Positions 1 to 8,818 of a DNA stretch of 31,127 bases are shown in pieces (positions within the stretch are counted from its first letter, which is position 1; each line of letters begins with the position of its first letter). Below the pieces are notes generated by a model. The model had not been told where the DNA came from. It did not search any database and was given only the letters and a program-made list of their open reading frames with translations. The DNA lies in contig JBEBSD010000072.1 of NCBI GenBank assembly GCA_040394475.1, forward strand, positions 1 to 31,127. The letters are read 5' to 3'. Origin of the DNA: JBEBSD01 sp040394475 (GTDB lineage: Bacteria; Bacteroidota; Bacteroidia; Cytophagales; Spirosomataceae). The translations under genes and the position numbers were made by a program.

Positions 1-310
1 CATTACCAGCCTGTAAGCAGTTTGTGCAGACACCGCCCGCAGTATGCCGAAGGGCACAGCCCATGGTGTAAGCGAAAGAAAGCTTTAAAGGGGTTGCTAT
101 CGGCTATCGGGCTATCAGCTGTCGGCTATCAGCTATCGGCACCGTCACCATGGTCTGTGTCTTCACAGACCATCCCATTACCAGCCTGTAAGCAGTTTGT
201 GCAGACACCGCCCGCAGTATGCCGAAGGGCGCAGCCCATGGTGTAAGTGAAAGAAAGCTGTAAAGGGGTTGCTATCGGGCTATCAGCTGCCGGCTTTCAG
301 CTATCAGACA
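1..310. repeat. Diverged long direct repeat (two copies, 175-bp offset) with heptamer tails
   Basis: Copy 1 starts at the window edge (1 to about 140) and copy 2 at 176 to about 310. The first ~85 bases match almost exactly, with isolated substitutions such as a/g near 56/231. Each copy runs into a tract of 7-nt units of the type GCTATCG/GCTATCA (96-138 and 271-306), and each tract has a one-base slip (110 and 278). The copies may continue left of the window. Small open frames crossing the repeat look non-coding. This stretch also accounts for the >300-base gap before the first gene. Confidence 0.85.
150..173. repeat. Perfect 10-bp inverted repeat (hairpin) between the two direct-repeat copies
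   Basis: ATGGTCTGTG and CACAGACCAT are separated by the four bases TCTT. The hairpin ends two bases before the second long-repeat copy begins. It has no T tract on either side, so it is not a standard terminator. It may be part of a dispersed palindromic element. Confidence 0.8.
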
Positions 311-333
311 AGCCAGCAATTGCAATTCGTAAA

Positions 334-1803
334 TTAGAATTGGAAATAAATAAACTGGTTGGAATTAAATACGCCGAAGAAGTATACCACTACGATCAAT
401 AGCCCAAACAATGCGAAAAAGAAACGGGTGTTTTGTGTCGGGATACGGGGGAAATAGTGCTCCTTGAGTAAGAGGATTGCGATTAATAATGCACAGAACC
501 ACATTTCAAGGGTATTCAGCGGAGAGACGATTGCCTGATCGAATGAGAGGGTGAAGATTTTTTTAAGGATGAAGAAAGCCCGTTCGACCGGTGCTTTTAC
601 ATTCCGGAAAAACACCCAGGCGAGCGTGACCAGCCCAAAGGTGATCAGGACATTGAAGGCTCTGACAAAAGGGTTTTCAGGCCAGTGCCAGCCATTTTTT
701 TTCAGGAACCTCCGTTGCCAGTCGCCAACAATACTGAATACGCCGTGCAGTGCGCCCCAGATCACAAAATTCCAGCTGGCGCCATGCCAGAGCCCGCTGA
801 CCAGGAAAACGGTGAACAGGTTGAACTGCCTTCTGATTTCTCCTTTCCGGTTCCCGCCCATGGGAATATAAAGATAATCCCTGAACCAGGAGGAAAGGGA
901 TATATGCCAGCGCGACCAGAATTCGGAAATGGAAGCCGACTCATAAGGCGACCGGAAATTGTCCATCAGCTTGAAACCCATCACCCGGGCCGCCCCGATG
1001 GCGATGTCGGAGTATCCGGAAAAATCGCAGTAAATCTGGAACGAATAAAAAACCGTGGCTACTAAAAGTGTGAGGCCGTTTTGCTCAGAAGGGTCCTGGT
1101 AGGCCTGGTCGACCACCATCGTAAGGCGGTCGGCTATGACGATCTTCTTGAAAAAGCCAAAGGCCATCTGCATCAGTCCCGATTTTACTTTTTCGAAGTC
1201 GTATTCAAAATAGCTGTGAAACTGGTGGAGCATGTTCTGAGGACGCTCAATGGGCCCGGCCACTAATTGCGGGTAAAACATGACATACAGGGCATAGATC
1301 CCGAAATGCCTTTCTGCCGGATGATGCCCACGGTACACTTCGATGGTGTAGCTCATGGCCTGAAACGTGTGAAAGGACAGGCCGATGGGCAACAGTACCT
1401 GGCCGCCGCCTGTCAGGAACCATTCGGCTATCGGACCGGGCAGAACCCGCTGGAGCGAAGGAATCACGTTCCCGTGGCCGAGGGAGTTGACAAACCCGTT
1501 AACGCTGTCGCCCAGGAAATCGTAATACTTAAAAAATGCCAGAATTCCGATGTTGGAGATCAGGCTGATGATGAGAATCGCTTTTTTGCGGACCGGTTCA
1601 TGGGTTTTTTCCAGCCATATACCGGCATAATAGTCAATGACGATGGTCCCGAACAGGATCAGGATAAACACCGGCTTGAAAACCATGTAAAAGTAACAAC
1701 TCGCCAGCAGCAAGAGTAACCACCGGCCTCTCCAGGGCAGGCTGAAGTAGGTTATCGTTACGACAATAAAGAAAATAATAAATTGAAGGGAGTTAAACAG
1801 CAT
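334..1803 (-). CDS. MBOAT family O-acyltransferase (AlgI-like)
   Basis: This 489-residue polytopic inner-membrane protein belongs to the membrane-bound O-acyltransferase family, whose AlgI/PatA-type members move acetyl or acyl groups across the membrane onto cell-surface glycans. The hallmark block lies at residues 294-319 (EFWSRWHISLSSWFRDY followed by MGGNR). The putative catalytic His is in SGLWHG (His340), with a second conserved His in WGALHG (His353). Hydrophobic segments span nearly the whole length, as is usual for the family. The ATG lies inside the end of the upstream glycosyltransferase gene (11-bp overlap), so the two are probably translationally coupled. No SGNH or AlgX/AlgJ-like periplasmic partner is nearby, so the acceptor is unknown. 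The polytopic and glycosyltransferase neighbours suggest a surface polysaccharide or lipid-linked glycan. Confidence 0.93.
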   Translation of the reverse strand: MLFNSLQFIIFFIVVTITYFSLPWRGRWLLLLLASCYFYMVFKPVFILILFGTIVIDYYAGIWLEKTHEPVRKKAILIISLISNIGILAFFKYYDFLGDSVNGFVNSLGHGNVIPSLQRVLPGPIAEWFLTGGGQVLLPIGLSFHTFQAMSYTIEVYRGHHPAERHFGIYALYVMFYPQLVAGPIERPQNMLHQFHSYFEYDFEKVKSGLMQMAFGFFKKIVIADRLTMVVDQAYQDPSEQNGLTLLVATVFYSFQIYCDFSGYSDIAIGAARVMGFKLMDNFRSPYESASISEFWSRWHISLSSWFRDYLYIPMGGNRKGEIRRQFNLFTVFLVSGLWHGASWNFVIWGALHGVFSIVGDWQRRFLKKNGWHWPENPFVRAFNVLITFGLVTLAWVFFRNVKAPVERAFFILKKIFTLSFDQAIVSPLNTLEMWFCALLIAILLLKEHYFPRIPTQNTRFFFALFGLLIVVVYFFGVFNSNQFIYFQF

Positions 1804-2752
1804 CGGTTTTCAGGTAATCGCCGTTGGCAATCTCTTCTTTAACAATAAAAAGCGGGCGGTTTTTGGACTGAAAGAAAATACGGAGAACGTATTCCCCGAT
1901 CACCCCCAGCGCAAAAAGCTGAACGCCGCTGAACAGTATAATAACAAACAGCAGGGCAGTGAAACCTTCTATGACTTGTGTGAAAAATACCTTTTTGACC
2001 AACACGACGATAAAGTACAGAAGCGCAATAAGGATGCTGGCGCCTCCTATATTGGTCATGAATTTAATGGGAAATTCGCTGAAATTAAAAATGCCGTTAT
2101 AGGCCAGGCGGAAAAGCTGCTTGAATGAATATTTGGATACTCCGGCAGCGCGTTCATCCCGTTCATAGGCATAACCGGTTTGTTTGAAACCAATCCAGGA
2201 GCGCATTCCCCGTAAATACCGGCTTTCTTCGGGCATTTTCTTCATGATGTCGATCACCCGGCGGCTAACCAGTGAAAAGTCGCCGCTGTCAAGGGGGATG
2301 TCGATATAGGAAATGGATTTGAGTGCCCGGTAGAACAGGAAGTATGCCGTTTTTTTGATGAATCCTTCTTTCCTTTTTTTCCGGACCGCATAGACCACGT
2401 CGTTGCCTTCCTGAAATAATCTATAAAATTCAGGAAGCAGTTCCGGCGGATCCTGCAGGTCGCCGTCAATAATAAATAAGGCTTCCGTTGCCAGCGCAGC
2501 AGCTATTCCGGCGGTCAGGGCCAGCTGATGTCCGTGGTTGCGCGACAAAAAAACACAGTGATAGCGCGGGTCGGTCAGTGCAAGCTGCCGCATCAGCAGC
2601 GGGGTCAGATCTTTGCTCCCGTCATCGATCAGGACCACTTCTATGCTTAACGGAGAAGTGTCCATAAGCTGGTTAAGCCTTTCTACGAGATTGGGAAAGG
2701 TTTCTGATTCGTTGTAAAGTGGCGCAACTATGGATATCTGTGGTGCTTTCAA
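1793..2752 (-). CDS. Family 2 glycosyltransferase, GtrB/DPM1-like (polyprenyl-phosphate sugar synthase)
   Basis: A 319-residue protein with an N-terminal GT-A domain: LIDDGSKD at 41-48 and the metal/nucleotide motif IDGDLQDPPE at about 95-104. Two C-terminal membrane segments follow at about 234-253 and 264-286. This layout is that of GtrB/ArnC/DPM1 enzymes, which load a sugar from a nucleotide donor onto undecaprenyl phosphate at the cytoplasmic face. The start is TTG at 2752: no ATG or GTG is available in frame between it and the stop of the upstream gene, and the protein begins with the expected KAPQISIVAPLYNE strand. It follows the upstream membrane-protein gene by 45 bp and overlaps the MBOAT gene. 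The likely job is to supply a lipid-linked sugar to the polytopic neighbours. The sugar cannot be told from sequence. Confidence 0.9.
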   Translation of the reverse strand: MKAPQISIVAPLYNESETFPNLVERLNQLMDTSPLSIEVVLIDDGSKDLTPLLMRQLALTDPRYHCVFLSRNHGHQLALTAGIAAALATEALFIIDGDLQDPPELLPEFYRLFQEGNDVVYAVRKKRKEGFIKKTAYFLFYRALKSISYIDIPLDSGDFSLVSRRVIDIMKKMPEESRYLRGMRSWIGFKQTGYAYERDERAAGVSKYSFKQLFRLAYNGIFNFSEFPIKFMTNIGGASILIALLYFIVVLVKKVFFTQVIEGFTALLFVIILFSGVQLFALGVIGEYVLRIFFQSKNRPLFIVKEEIANGDYLKTDAV

Positions 2753-2797
2753 GACGAATTGGTTTTTTGCAAAAATAGGGTTTTTCGGGAATATGCA

Positions 2798-4513
2798 TCA
2801 GTTAATCGCGGGCACTTCACGTTCGGCTAAAATACCCGAACGGAAAGTGCCGTTTTCAATACTCACAATTCCCAGGTCATAACTGCCGGGAATCACGTTG
2901 TGGTAAGGAATCTCCACATAGCGGTTCTTTTCAAACTGGCGGAACGGGTTGATTCCGGTATAGGGAGATTGCTCCAGTTTGAAAAGATAAAGCTGGTCGG
3001 CGCTCCGCAGGAAGGCGTAACCGCCATCGTTGTAGCGAAACCGGTAGGGGATTGCTTCCTGGACGACAAGCAGCCCGCCGGAGCGCTCGGAACCGGATAC
3101 AGTAATGCCTGCCGCAGCCGGGGATCCGGCTGCGGCGCCGGCTGCTTTTACCAATTCCTGAAGGCCTTCCGGGAATTGGTAAATACCCTGGCTCACACAT
3201 TGTTTCATCAGGGTGTCAATAATGACAGCGGCGGGGGTATTTCTGGAAAAACCCAGGCCAAATCCGTTATGCTCCTGATTATAGGCATTGACCAGCAGGT
3301 ACTTCCTGCGTTCGATAATGTCTGGTAACTGGTACAGGCAGCCGGCGGTCCAGATGAGCAAGGCGATGCCGGTCACCGTCCTGAAGCTTGCGCGGAGGAA
3401 CCGGGAGGGGGGGAGAACTGTCAGGAAAGCCAGGTAAACTGCCACCATGAAAAGCGCCGGATAGAGCTTGTAGTTGCTTACCACCACCACATCCAGCCCG
3501 AAGCGGGGGCGGAAAAGCCCGATCACGATCGCATTGATAAGGCTGAAGGCCAATAGTCCGGTAATGAAGTCGGTGTATTCCGGGCGTGTCTGTAACCGTT
3601 CATGCAGCTGTTTCAGGAAAGCCGGCAGCCGTTTCCGGACAAGCTGCGCAAAGGGGATGAGCCTGGCCGAAAGCCAGACGAATGCGGCGGTGCTGAGGAT
3701 GATGCCCGCCAGCACCGGCAAGGGCAGCCGCCATGTCAGGGGGCGGTGCCGTGGCAGCAGATCGAACAAACCGCCCAGGAATCCCCAGAAACCCAGAAAG
3801 AACATATAGGGTTTCCGGAATAAGAAGGTTACGCCGTCCTCATTGCCTTGCGAGGGAAGACCGCTGAGGTAGCCTGTAATGGCTGCCGCGGCAAAAAGCA
3901 ACCAAATTCCCAGGGATTTCCAGTCTTGCCGCAGGGCAAGCACGACCAGTCCTGCCGGCCAGATAAGCATGCCGTTGCTGAAGGAAAAGGTTCCTGCCAG
4001 CGCCGCCGGAATGGCGAAGGCAAGTTGTTTCCTGGCCAAAAAAAACAAGGATAGACACACGAAGAAAACCGAGGGCTGGTGCTGCAGGCTGCAGATCGCC
4101 CACAGGAAAATCAAATGAAACTGAAACTGGAACAGTAAGAGCGGAACGGGGAGGAAGTAGATAAGGGGAAGCTGCAGTTTCCGGAACATTGTGTAGAGAA
4201 GCCAGCAGGTTCCCAACATAAAACCGGCCCCGCAGAATTGCAGGAACGAAAAGTTCACCGTTCCGGTCAGGTAATAATAAATGAGGGTGACAAGTTTCCC
4301 CGCCAGCATCCGGTGTTCATTGTTAGGTTGAAGCAATAATTGCAGCTTTTCGGAAAAACCGGTGCTGTGGCGCCATTTAATGAGAAAATCAGGAAAAGGG
4401 TCGAAATCGTCGAACCAGGGGACATTCACGGAAAAGCCCCAGATAAGCCCTATCCAGATGAGGATCGGAAGGGCAACAATAACCGCGGAGGAGGTATTAG
4501 TCGTCTTGATCAT
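2798..4513 (-). CDS. Polytopic membrane protein, possible GT-C glycosyltransferase
   Basis: A 571-residue protein with an N-terminal membrane segment, then a loop with WFDDFD (34-38) and NNEHR (64-68), then many further hydrophobic segments up to about residue 400. A hydrophilic C-terminal portion of about 150 residues is predicted to lie in the periplasm. I do not recognise a named family. An acidic pair in the first outside loop of a polytopic protein is typical of GT-C enzymes that use polyprenyl-phosphate sugars. The adjacent GtrB-like gene makes such a donor plausible, but this is inference. The ATG overlaps the end of the upstream gene by 17 bp. One oddity is an Ala/Gly-rich linker (AAGAAAGSPAAAG) in the C-terminal part. 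Confidence 0.8.
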   Translation of the reverse strand: MIKTTNTSSAVIVALPILIWIGLIWGFSVNVPWFDDFDPFPDFLIKWRHSTGFSEKLQLLLQPNNEHRMLAGKLVTLIYYYLTGTVNFSFLQFCGAGFMLGTCWLLYTMFRKLQLPLIYFLPVPLLLFQFQFHLIFLWAICSLQHQPSVFFVCLSLFFLARKQLAFAIPAALAGTFSFSNGMLIWPAGLVVLALRQDWKSLGIWLLFAAAAITGYLSGLPSQGNEDGVTFLFRKPYMFFLGFWGFLGGLFDLLPRHRPLTWRLPLPVLAGIILSTAAFVWLSARLIPFAQLVRKRLPAFLKQLHERLQTRPEYTDFITGLLAFSLINAIVIGLFRPRFGLDVVVVSNYKLYPALFMVAVYLAFLTVLPPSRFLRASFRTVTGIALLIWTAGCLYQLPDIIERRKYLLVNAYNQEHNGFGLGFSRNTPAAVIIDTLMKQCVSQGIYQFPEGLQELVKAAGAAAGSPAAAGITVSGSERSGGLLVVQEAIPYRFRYNDGGYAFLRSADQLYLFKLEQSPYTGINPFRQFEKNRYVEIPYHNVIPGSYDLGIVSIENGTFRSGILAEREVPAIN

Positions 4514-5945
4514 TCCGCCGTGGTTCTGCTATATAGATCGCTTTTTTTCCAAAATAACCGGCAATGCACCGGTTCCACAGATGCCCGGGATCCGCTTTCA
4601 TGTCTTCCAGAAAAAGGGTTTGCGGCTGGTGACGGAGCGGCGCCAGATAGAGTGTATCACTTGGGGAAGTCATCAGCAGCCGGGTTCTTTCTGTCATTTC
4701 CTCACTATAGGCTGCCGCTTCTCCTGTCAGTAATTCCCGGTACATCAGCCGGGAGTTCTCCGCGTGATAAAAATCCCAGAGAAGCACAAGGCACAGCAGG
4801 GGTTTGAGTAAAAAGGGAATGCGCGGAAAAGTAGTTAACCGGAGCAGCTTCCGCTTGTCCAGATAACATAACACCACGCCCAGGTTGTAGAACCAGCCCC
4901 ATAAAAAGAAAAAATAGATGCAATTGATGACGCGCGGCGTCGGGTAAACGCCAATACCATAATAAGAAGGGAAGATCTGGGAGACGACGACACCGGTCGT
5001 AACCAGCATCGTATAAAAGGGGTTGATGTTAAAAAAAGCATTGTACGAATCCGTCCCCTTTTTCAGAAACGATGGAAATAATCCAAGCGAAAGCAGGGTA
5101 ATGACCAGGAAGGAAGGGTTGGTTATCCATCCGAAAAGCAATTTCGGGGCAAATTTAAAGGATTCTATAAAGGCAAACAGGAAATTGCGGCTTTGCGGGT
5201 TGCCTTCAAACCTTACGGCATTGCCGACCGAAAGGAAAGAGAATAATGCCGTAACAATCCCCCAGATTAGTAAGGACAAGTAAAAGGGATCCAGTTTCCG
5301 CGACCATACCAACCGGTAGCCCAGCCACCCGATGATGAGAATCATGATCACAAAAACATTGTTTTCGCTGGTTCCGTTGATCGCAAATACGAGCAAAAAG
5401 GCCAGCAGGTTGAGTCCTTTGACAACCAGAGGGGGCCTGCCGGGCGTTTCGCGTTTGATCGCTACCAGTATCCATAAAAGGGTTAAAATGTTGGGAACGG
5501 TATAATTCACTACCGCTGCAGTCCAGAAAAAGGCTTCCAGTATGCTGGGTAACCGGAGGATCAGCAGGTAAAAAAGAAGGCTGGCGATTCCCAGGTTCAC
5601 AAGGGTTTTTTTATCCGGATTAAGGGTTCTGACGAGCCAGAAAAATGAAGCGATGATGCCCGTGTAAAGAAAAAAGGGAAGCCATTTGAACCCGGCAAAC
5701 CAATGGAAGAGCAGCGGGTTGGAGTGGTTGAGGAAAATACTGAAGTAACGGCCGGACCAACCTGTGTAGTAGGCTTTGATGCCACCCATCCATCCGTATT
5801 TAAACACGGTATCGATATGGCAATAATCATCAGCGGCAGAGGCATGGTTGTATAAGGCCAGCGCCATCAACGGACTCAACATCAGCAACCCCGGAATGAT
5901 AAGCAGAAGGTTTTGCCAATGTGTTTTCTGAAAAAGTGGATGCAT
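4497..5945 (-). CDS. Polytopic membrane protein (DUF6056-like), possible GT-C glycosyltransferase
   Basis: A 482-residue integral membrane protein. After the first membrane helix it has ADDYCH (38-43), followed by GWSGRYFS (62-69). Many hydrophobic helices follow, and a short polar tail ends in DDMTERTR-like and lipid-facing segments. The ADDYC-x(n)-GRYFS pattern resembles what I recall of the DUF6056 family, a set of uncharacterised membrane proteins from surface-glycan loci. The acidic pair in the first outside loop fits a GT-C catalytic arrangement. It is the first gene of the four-gene minus-strand set, with a TAnnTTTG element about 40 bp upstream. Substrate and reaction are unknown. Confidence 0.8.
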   Translation of the reverse strand: MHPLFQKTHWQNLLLIIPGLLMLSPLMALALYNHASAADDYCHIDTVFKYGWMGGIKAYYTGWSGRYFSIFLNHSNPLLFHWFAGFKWLPFFLYTGIIASFFWLVRTLNPDKKTLVNLGIASLLFYLLILRLPSILEAFFWTAAVVNYTVPNILTLLWILVAIKRETPGRPPLVVKGLNLLAFLLVFAINGTSENNVFVIMILIIGWLGYRLVWSRKLDPFYLSLLIWGIVTALFSFLSVGNAVRFEGNPQSRNFLFAFIESFKFAPKLLFGWITNPSFLVITLLSLGLFPSFLKKGTDSYNAFFNINPFYTMLVTTGVVVSQIFPSYYGIGVYPTPRVINCIYFFFLWGWFYNLGVVLCYLDKRKLLRLTTFPRIPFLLKPLLCLVLLWDFYHAENSRLMYRELLTGEAAAYSEEMTERTRLLMTSPSDTLYLAPLRHQPQTLFLEDMKADPGHLWNRCIAGYFGKKAIYIAEPRRNDQDD

Positions 5946-5983
5946 ATGCGGCTATTTTGGGACTTCACGTAAACTGCTGTGGG

Positions 5984-5991
5984 CAAAAATA
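5984..5991 (-). promoter_or_regulatory. Candidate -7 promoter element of the glycan-modification operon
   Basis: The minus strand reads TATTTTTG, an exact match to the Bacteroidota consensus TAnnTTTG. It lies about 40 bases before the ATG at 5945. No convincing -33 TTG box is seen. Confidence 0.5.
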
Positions 5992-6119
5992 GCAGGATTT
6001 TCCAGGATGTTCACGTATGCGGAGCAAGGTGATGGCGGATTCCTGCTGATAGTAGGTAGGATAAACAGGTTAACCGGCGGTGTCTGACAAGGCTGGCGCG
6101 CAGCGCGTACACGCTGACA

Positions 6120-7025
6120 TCAGGAACGTGCTCTGGCTTCCAGTTTCAGGAACAAGGGATAAAGCAGTACAGCGGCCAGAATGACCAATGTGCCGAGGTA
6201 AAACCCATTGGTCATGCGTTCCCGTTCTCCGAAAACCAAAATAGCCAGGCCAATGCCATATACCGGTTCCAGGTTGACGGTGAGGTTCATCATGAAGGCC
6301 GAAAATTGCTTCATTAGGTTCGCTGCCAGGGAATAGGCGTAAACAGTACAGACTCCGGTAAGAATCAGGATATAGCACCCGTCTGAAAGCGTGGGAAGGA
6401 GCACTTCGCCCGCACTCCAGGGAGAAAGCTGGTACCCGATCAGAAAGAGTACCGAAAAAATGGCGGCCCCGGTCATTTCATAATATGTAATGACGACCGC
6501 ATTATAGCGTTTGACGAGATGACTGTTGAGGACCACAAACAGGGACGCCAGGAAGGCCGCAGCAAGGGAAGTCACGAGCCCGGCAAAATGATTGAATTCA
6601 AATTTGAAGATAATATAAAGACCCGCGATCGCTATCAGGCCGAAGAGGACATCCCGGAGTTTAACCGGCTTCCGGTTAAATGCAGGCTCGAGCAGGCTGG
6701 TCCAGAGGGAGGCTGTCGACATGCCGGCCAGGCAAACGCTGACGGTGGAAATACGGGCCGCCGCAAAAAACAGGATCCAGTGGAGTGCCAGTAAAGCACC
6801 CGTTGCAAAAAGCCGCAGCATCTCACCTGAAGGAAGTCCGAACGGCGTTTTGCGGAAATAAAGTATGGCAAAAAGCATCACAGCAGCCAGCAGGGTGCGG
6901 TAAGCGACGAGCGCCACGGGGGAAATCGAAACCAGGACTCCTAAAATGGCCGTAAAACTCCAGATCAGCACCAGGAAGTGCAATTGGGCATAAGCGGCCA
7001 GGGGCGGCGCGGCAGGACGGGTCAT
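6120..7025 (-). CDS. EamA/DMT family transporter
   Basis: A 301-residue protein made almost entirely of about ten hydrophobic helices in two tandem EamA-type halves. Typical family features are PVALVAYRTLLAA near residue 36-48 in the first half and the AFMMNLTVNLEPVYGI segment in the second half (the family's L-x-P helix end). Members export small metabolites, but the substrate cannot be named. The start ATG overlaps the stop of the upstream permease gene as ATGA, which indicates co-transcription and coupling with lptG and the DtxR-like regulator. Downstream (5946-6119) there is no obvious terminator. Confidence 0.92.
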   Translation of the reverse strand: MTRPAAPPLAAYAQLHFLVLIWSFTAILGVLVSISPVALVAYRTLLAAVMLFAILYFRKTPFGLPSGEMLRLFATGALLALHWILFFAAARISTVSVCLAGMSTASLWTSLLEPAFNRKPVKLRDVLFGLIAIAGLYIIFKFEFNHFAGLVTSLAAAFLASLFVVLNSHLVKRYNAVVITYYEMTGAAIFSVLFLIGYQLSPWSAGEVLLPTLSDGCYILILTGVCTVYAYSLAANLMKQFSAFMMNLTVNLEPVYGIGLAILVFGERERMTNGFYLGTLVILAAVLLYPLFLKLEARARS

Positions 7026-8104
7026 CGGGGGAGCGTTTTATACAAAAGAACCCCTACACAGGAGAAAATAATATTGGGCAGCCACACGGCAAACAGGGTG
7101 TTGATGGTCCCTGCCTCGGCTACTCCCTTGGAAAGCAGGTAAAACAGGATGTAAATGAAAGCGAGGATGAACCCTAATGCAATTTGTAACCCAATACCCC
7201 GGCGGCTTTTCCGTGCCGATACAATGACACCGATTGCGGTCAGGATCATGATGGCAAAGGGTTGTGTGAAACGGGTGTATTTTTCGATCAGGTAAACTTC
7301 CAACCCATCGGAACCACGACTGACCAGGAGGTCGATATATTCGTTCAGTTCGGGGAGCGTAAAAGTCTCGAAAAGCTTATAGGTGTTTTCAAAATCTTTT
7401 GGCTGAAGGTTCAGGGTGGTATCCAGCTCACTGCCGTACGTGATGGTTTCTCCCATCTCCCCGATTTTCCGGATGCGGTATTCTTTGACTTTCCATTTCT
7501 CTTTTTCCGGGTCCCAGGTGATCTTGTCGGCAGAAAGTTTCTCGATAAGCTCGTTGTCTTTTAAGGTCTCGAGCGTGAATTTATTACCCGTATGGCTGAT
7601 GTTGTTATAACTCTCCATATAGGCGTACACATCCGGCGCAATCGTAATATGGACATTCCGCCCCCCGAAATAGAATTCGTCTTTCAGGTATTTAATGGCA
7701 AATTCATTTTTGGTTTTATTGGCTTTGGGCAGCACCCAGCCAACCAGGTAAAACGTAAACAAACTGAGAATAAATGCCCCGGCGAGGTAGGGGAGTATGA
7801 TCCGGCCAAAACTGATACCGGTGCTCAGCATGGCGATGATTTCGGTACGCGCCGCGATACGGGAGGTAAAGAAAACCGTAGCGATGAAGACCATCAGCGG
7901 ACTGAGGTAATTGATCCAGTAGGGGATCAGGTTCAGGTAATAGTCGAAAACAATGGCACGTCCGGGAGCTTTTCGCTTGATGAAATCGTCGAGGTTTTCG
8001 GTATAGTCGATCATGCAAATGATCAGGGTGATCATCAGTGAAACGAAAACGTAGGTCCCTATGAAATTTCTGACCAGGTATTTATCCAGTATTTTGAGTT
8101 TCAT
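7022..8104 (-). CDS. lptG: LptF/LptG family permease of the lipopolysaccharide exporter
   Basis: A 360-residue protein with the YjgP/YjgQ architecture: helices at about 15-35, 58-80 and 100-125, a large hydrophilic periplasmic domain (about 135-265), then three C-terminal helices ending near residue 355. LptF and LptG form the membrane part of the LptB2FGC transporter, which extracts LPS from the inner membrane. The N-terminal LKILDKYLVRNFIGTYVF is a typical LptF/G amphipathic start. F and G are hard to tell apart in Bacteroidota, so the symbol is tentative. The ATG overlaps the stop of the DtxR-like gene (ATGA), and the stop overlaps the next start in the same way. The three genes therefore form one compact operon. 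Confidence 0.9.
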   Translation of the reverse strand: MKLKILDKYLVRNFIGTYVFVSLMITLIICMIDYTENLDDFIKRKAPGRAIVFDYYLNLIPYWINYLSPLMVFIATVFFTSRIAARTEIIAMLSTGISFGRIILPYLAGAFILSLFTFYLVGWVLPKANKTKNEFAIKYLKDEFYFGGRNVHITIAPDVYAYMESYNNISHTGNKFTLETLKDNELIEKLSADKITWDPEKEKWKVKEYRIRKIGEMGETITYGSELDTTLNLQPKDFENTYKLFETFTLPELNEYIDLLVSRGSDGLEVYLIEKYTRFTQPFAIMILTAIGVIVSARKSRRGIGLQIALGFILAFIYILFYLLSKGVAEAGTINTLFAVWLPNIIFSCVGVLLYKTLPR

Positions 8105-8775
8105 AGGTGGTACGGTTGCCGTTGAACCAGTAAATTTTTGGCGACTTCCTGGGTGATAAATAAGGTGCGTTCGCCATCCACTCTGATCTGGGCGGATTTG
8201 TCATAGTCGTTCATTTCCAGAATTTCCACTTCACTGCCCAGGCTGAGTGCGGTACGGTCGAGGTGCTGTAAAAAGGAAGGGCTATGGTCCATCACTCCCA
8301 TCAGCATCACTTTCTGGCCGGTCTCCAGTTCGGAAAGTTTCAAATAATTAGGGTCCGGCATGTTGCCGTTGGAATCCGGAATCGGGTCGCCGTGAGGGTC
8401 GAAACGAGGGTAGTTCAGAAAAGCGTCCAGCCGTTCCACCAGTAATTCGGACGAAATGTGTTCCAGTTCTTCGGCTATATCATGGACCTCGTCCCAGCCT
8501 AACCCCAGTTTTTCTACCAGAAATGCTTCCCACAACCGATGTTTCCGGATCACCTTAAGGGCGACATTTTCCCCGGTATCGGTAAGCCGGACACCCTGGT
8601 ATTTTTTATAGTGGATCAGTCCTTTGTCTGCCAGCTTACGCAGCATGTCCGTTACCGAGGCGGCACGAGTAGACGTTCCTTCGGCGATGGCATTGGTACT
8701 TACTTCCAGGCCTTCTTTACCGGACAGGTTATGAATGATTTTAAGGTAATTTTCTTCTGTGAAGGAATTTTGCAT
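8101..8775 (-). CDS. DtxR/MntR-family metal-dependent transcriptional regulator
   Basis: About 224 residues. There is an N-terminal winged helix (SFTEENYLKIIHNL, then the ASVTDMLRKLADKGLIHYKKYQGVRLT recognition and wing region). The dimerisation/metal domain follows, with RKHRLWEAFL, E-x-x-H and a HDIAEELEHISSELLVERLD helix. A C-terminal FeoA/SH3-like domain starts around LSELETGQKVML. It should repress metal-uptake genes when loaded with Mn(II) or Fe(II). I chose the ATG at 8775, since family members start just before SFTEENYL. The longer frame to 8811 begins with TTG and would cover a promoter-like element. It heads the operon with the LPS permease and the EamA transporter. No iron or manganese transporter gene is in view. 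Confidence 0.92.
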   Translation of the reverse strand: MQNSFTEENYLKIIHNLSGKEGLEVSTNAIAEGTSTRAASVTDMLRKLADKGLIHYKKYQGVRLTDTGENVALKVIRKHRLWEAFLVEKLGLGWDEVHDIAEELEHISSELLVERLDAFLNYPRFDPHGDPIPDSNGNMPDPNYLKLSELETGQKVMLMGVMDHSPSFLQHLDRTALSLGSEVEILEMNDYDKSAQIRVDGERTLFITQEVAKNLLVQRQPYHL

Positions 8776-8808
8776 GAGTTGACCAGAAATTTTGCTGGTG
8801 ATCGGCCC

Positions 8809-8816
8809 CAAAATTA
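8809..8816 (-). promoter_or_regulatory. Candidate -7 promoter element of the DtxR-like/lptG/EamA operon
   Basis: The minus strand reads TAATTTTG, an exact TAnnTTTG match. It sits 34 bases before the chosen ATG at 8775, which supports that start over the longer TTG-initiated frame. Confidence 0.55.
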
Positions 8817-8818
8817 CG

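Noticed and set aside
22..246. 74-codon open frame in the left-end repeat
   Set aside because: It runs through both direct-repeat copies and the hairpin, so the peptide is itself a translated repeat.
8776..8811. Longer start (TTG) of the DtxR-like regulator
   Set aside because: The family starts just before SFTEENYL, and the extension overlaps an exact TAnnTTTG element.
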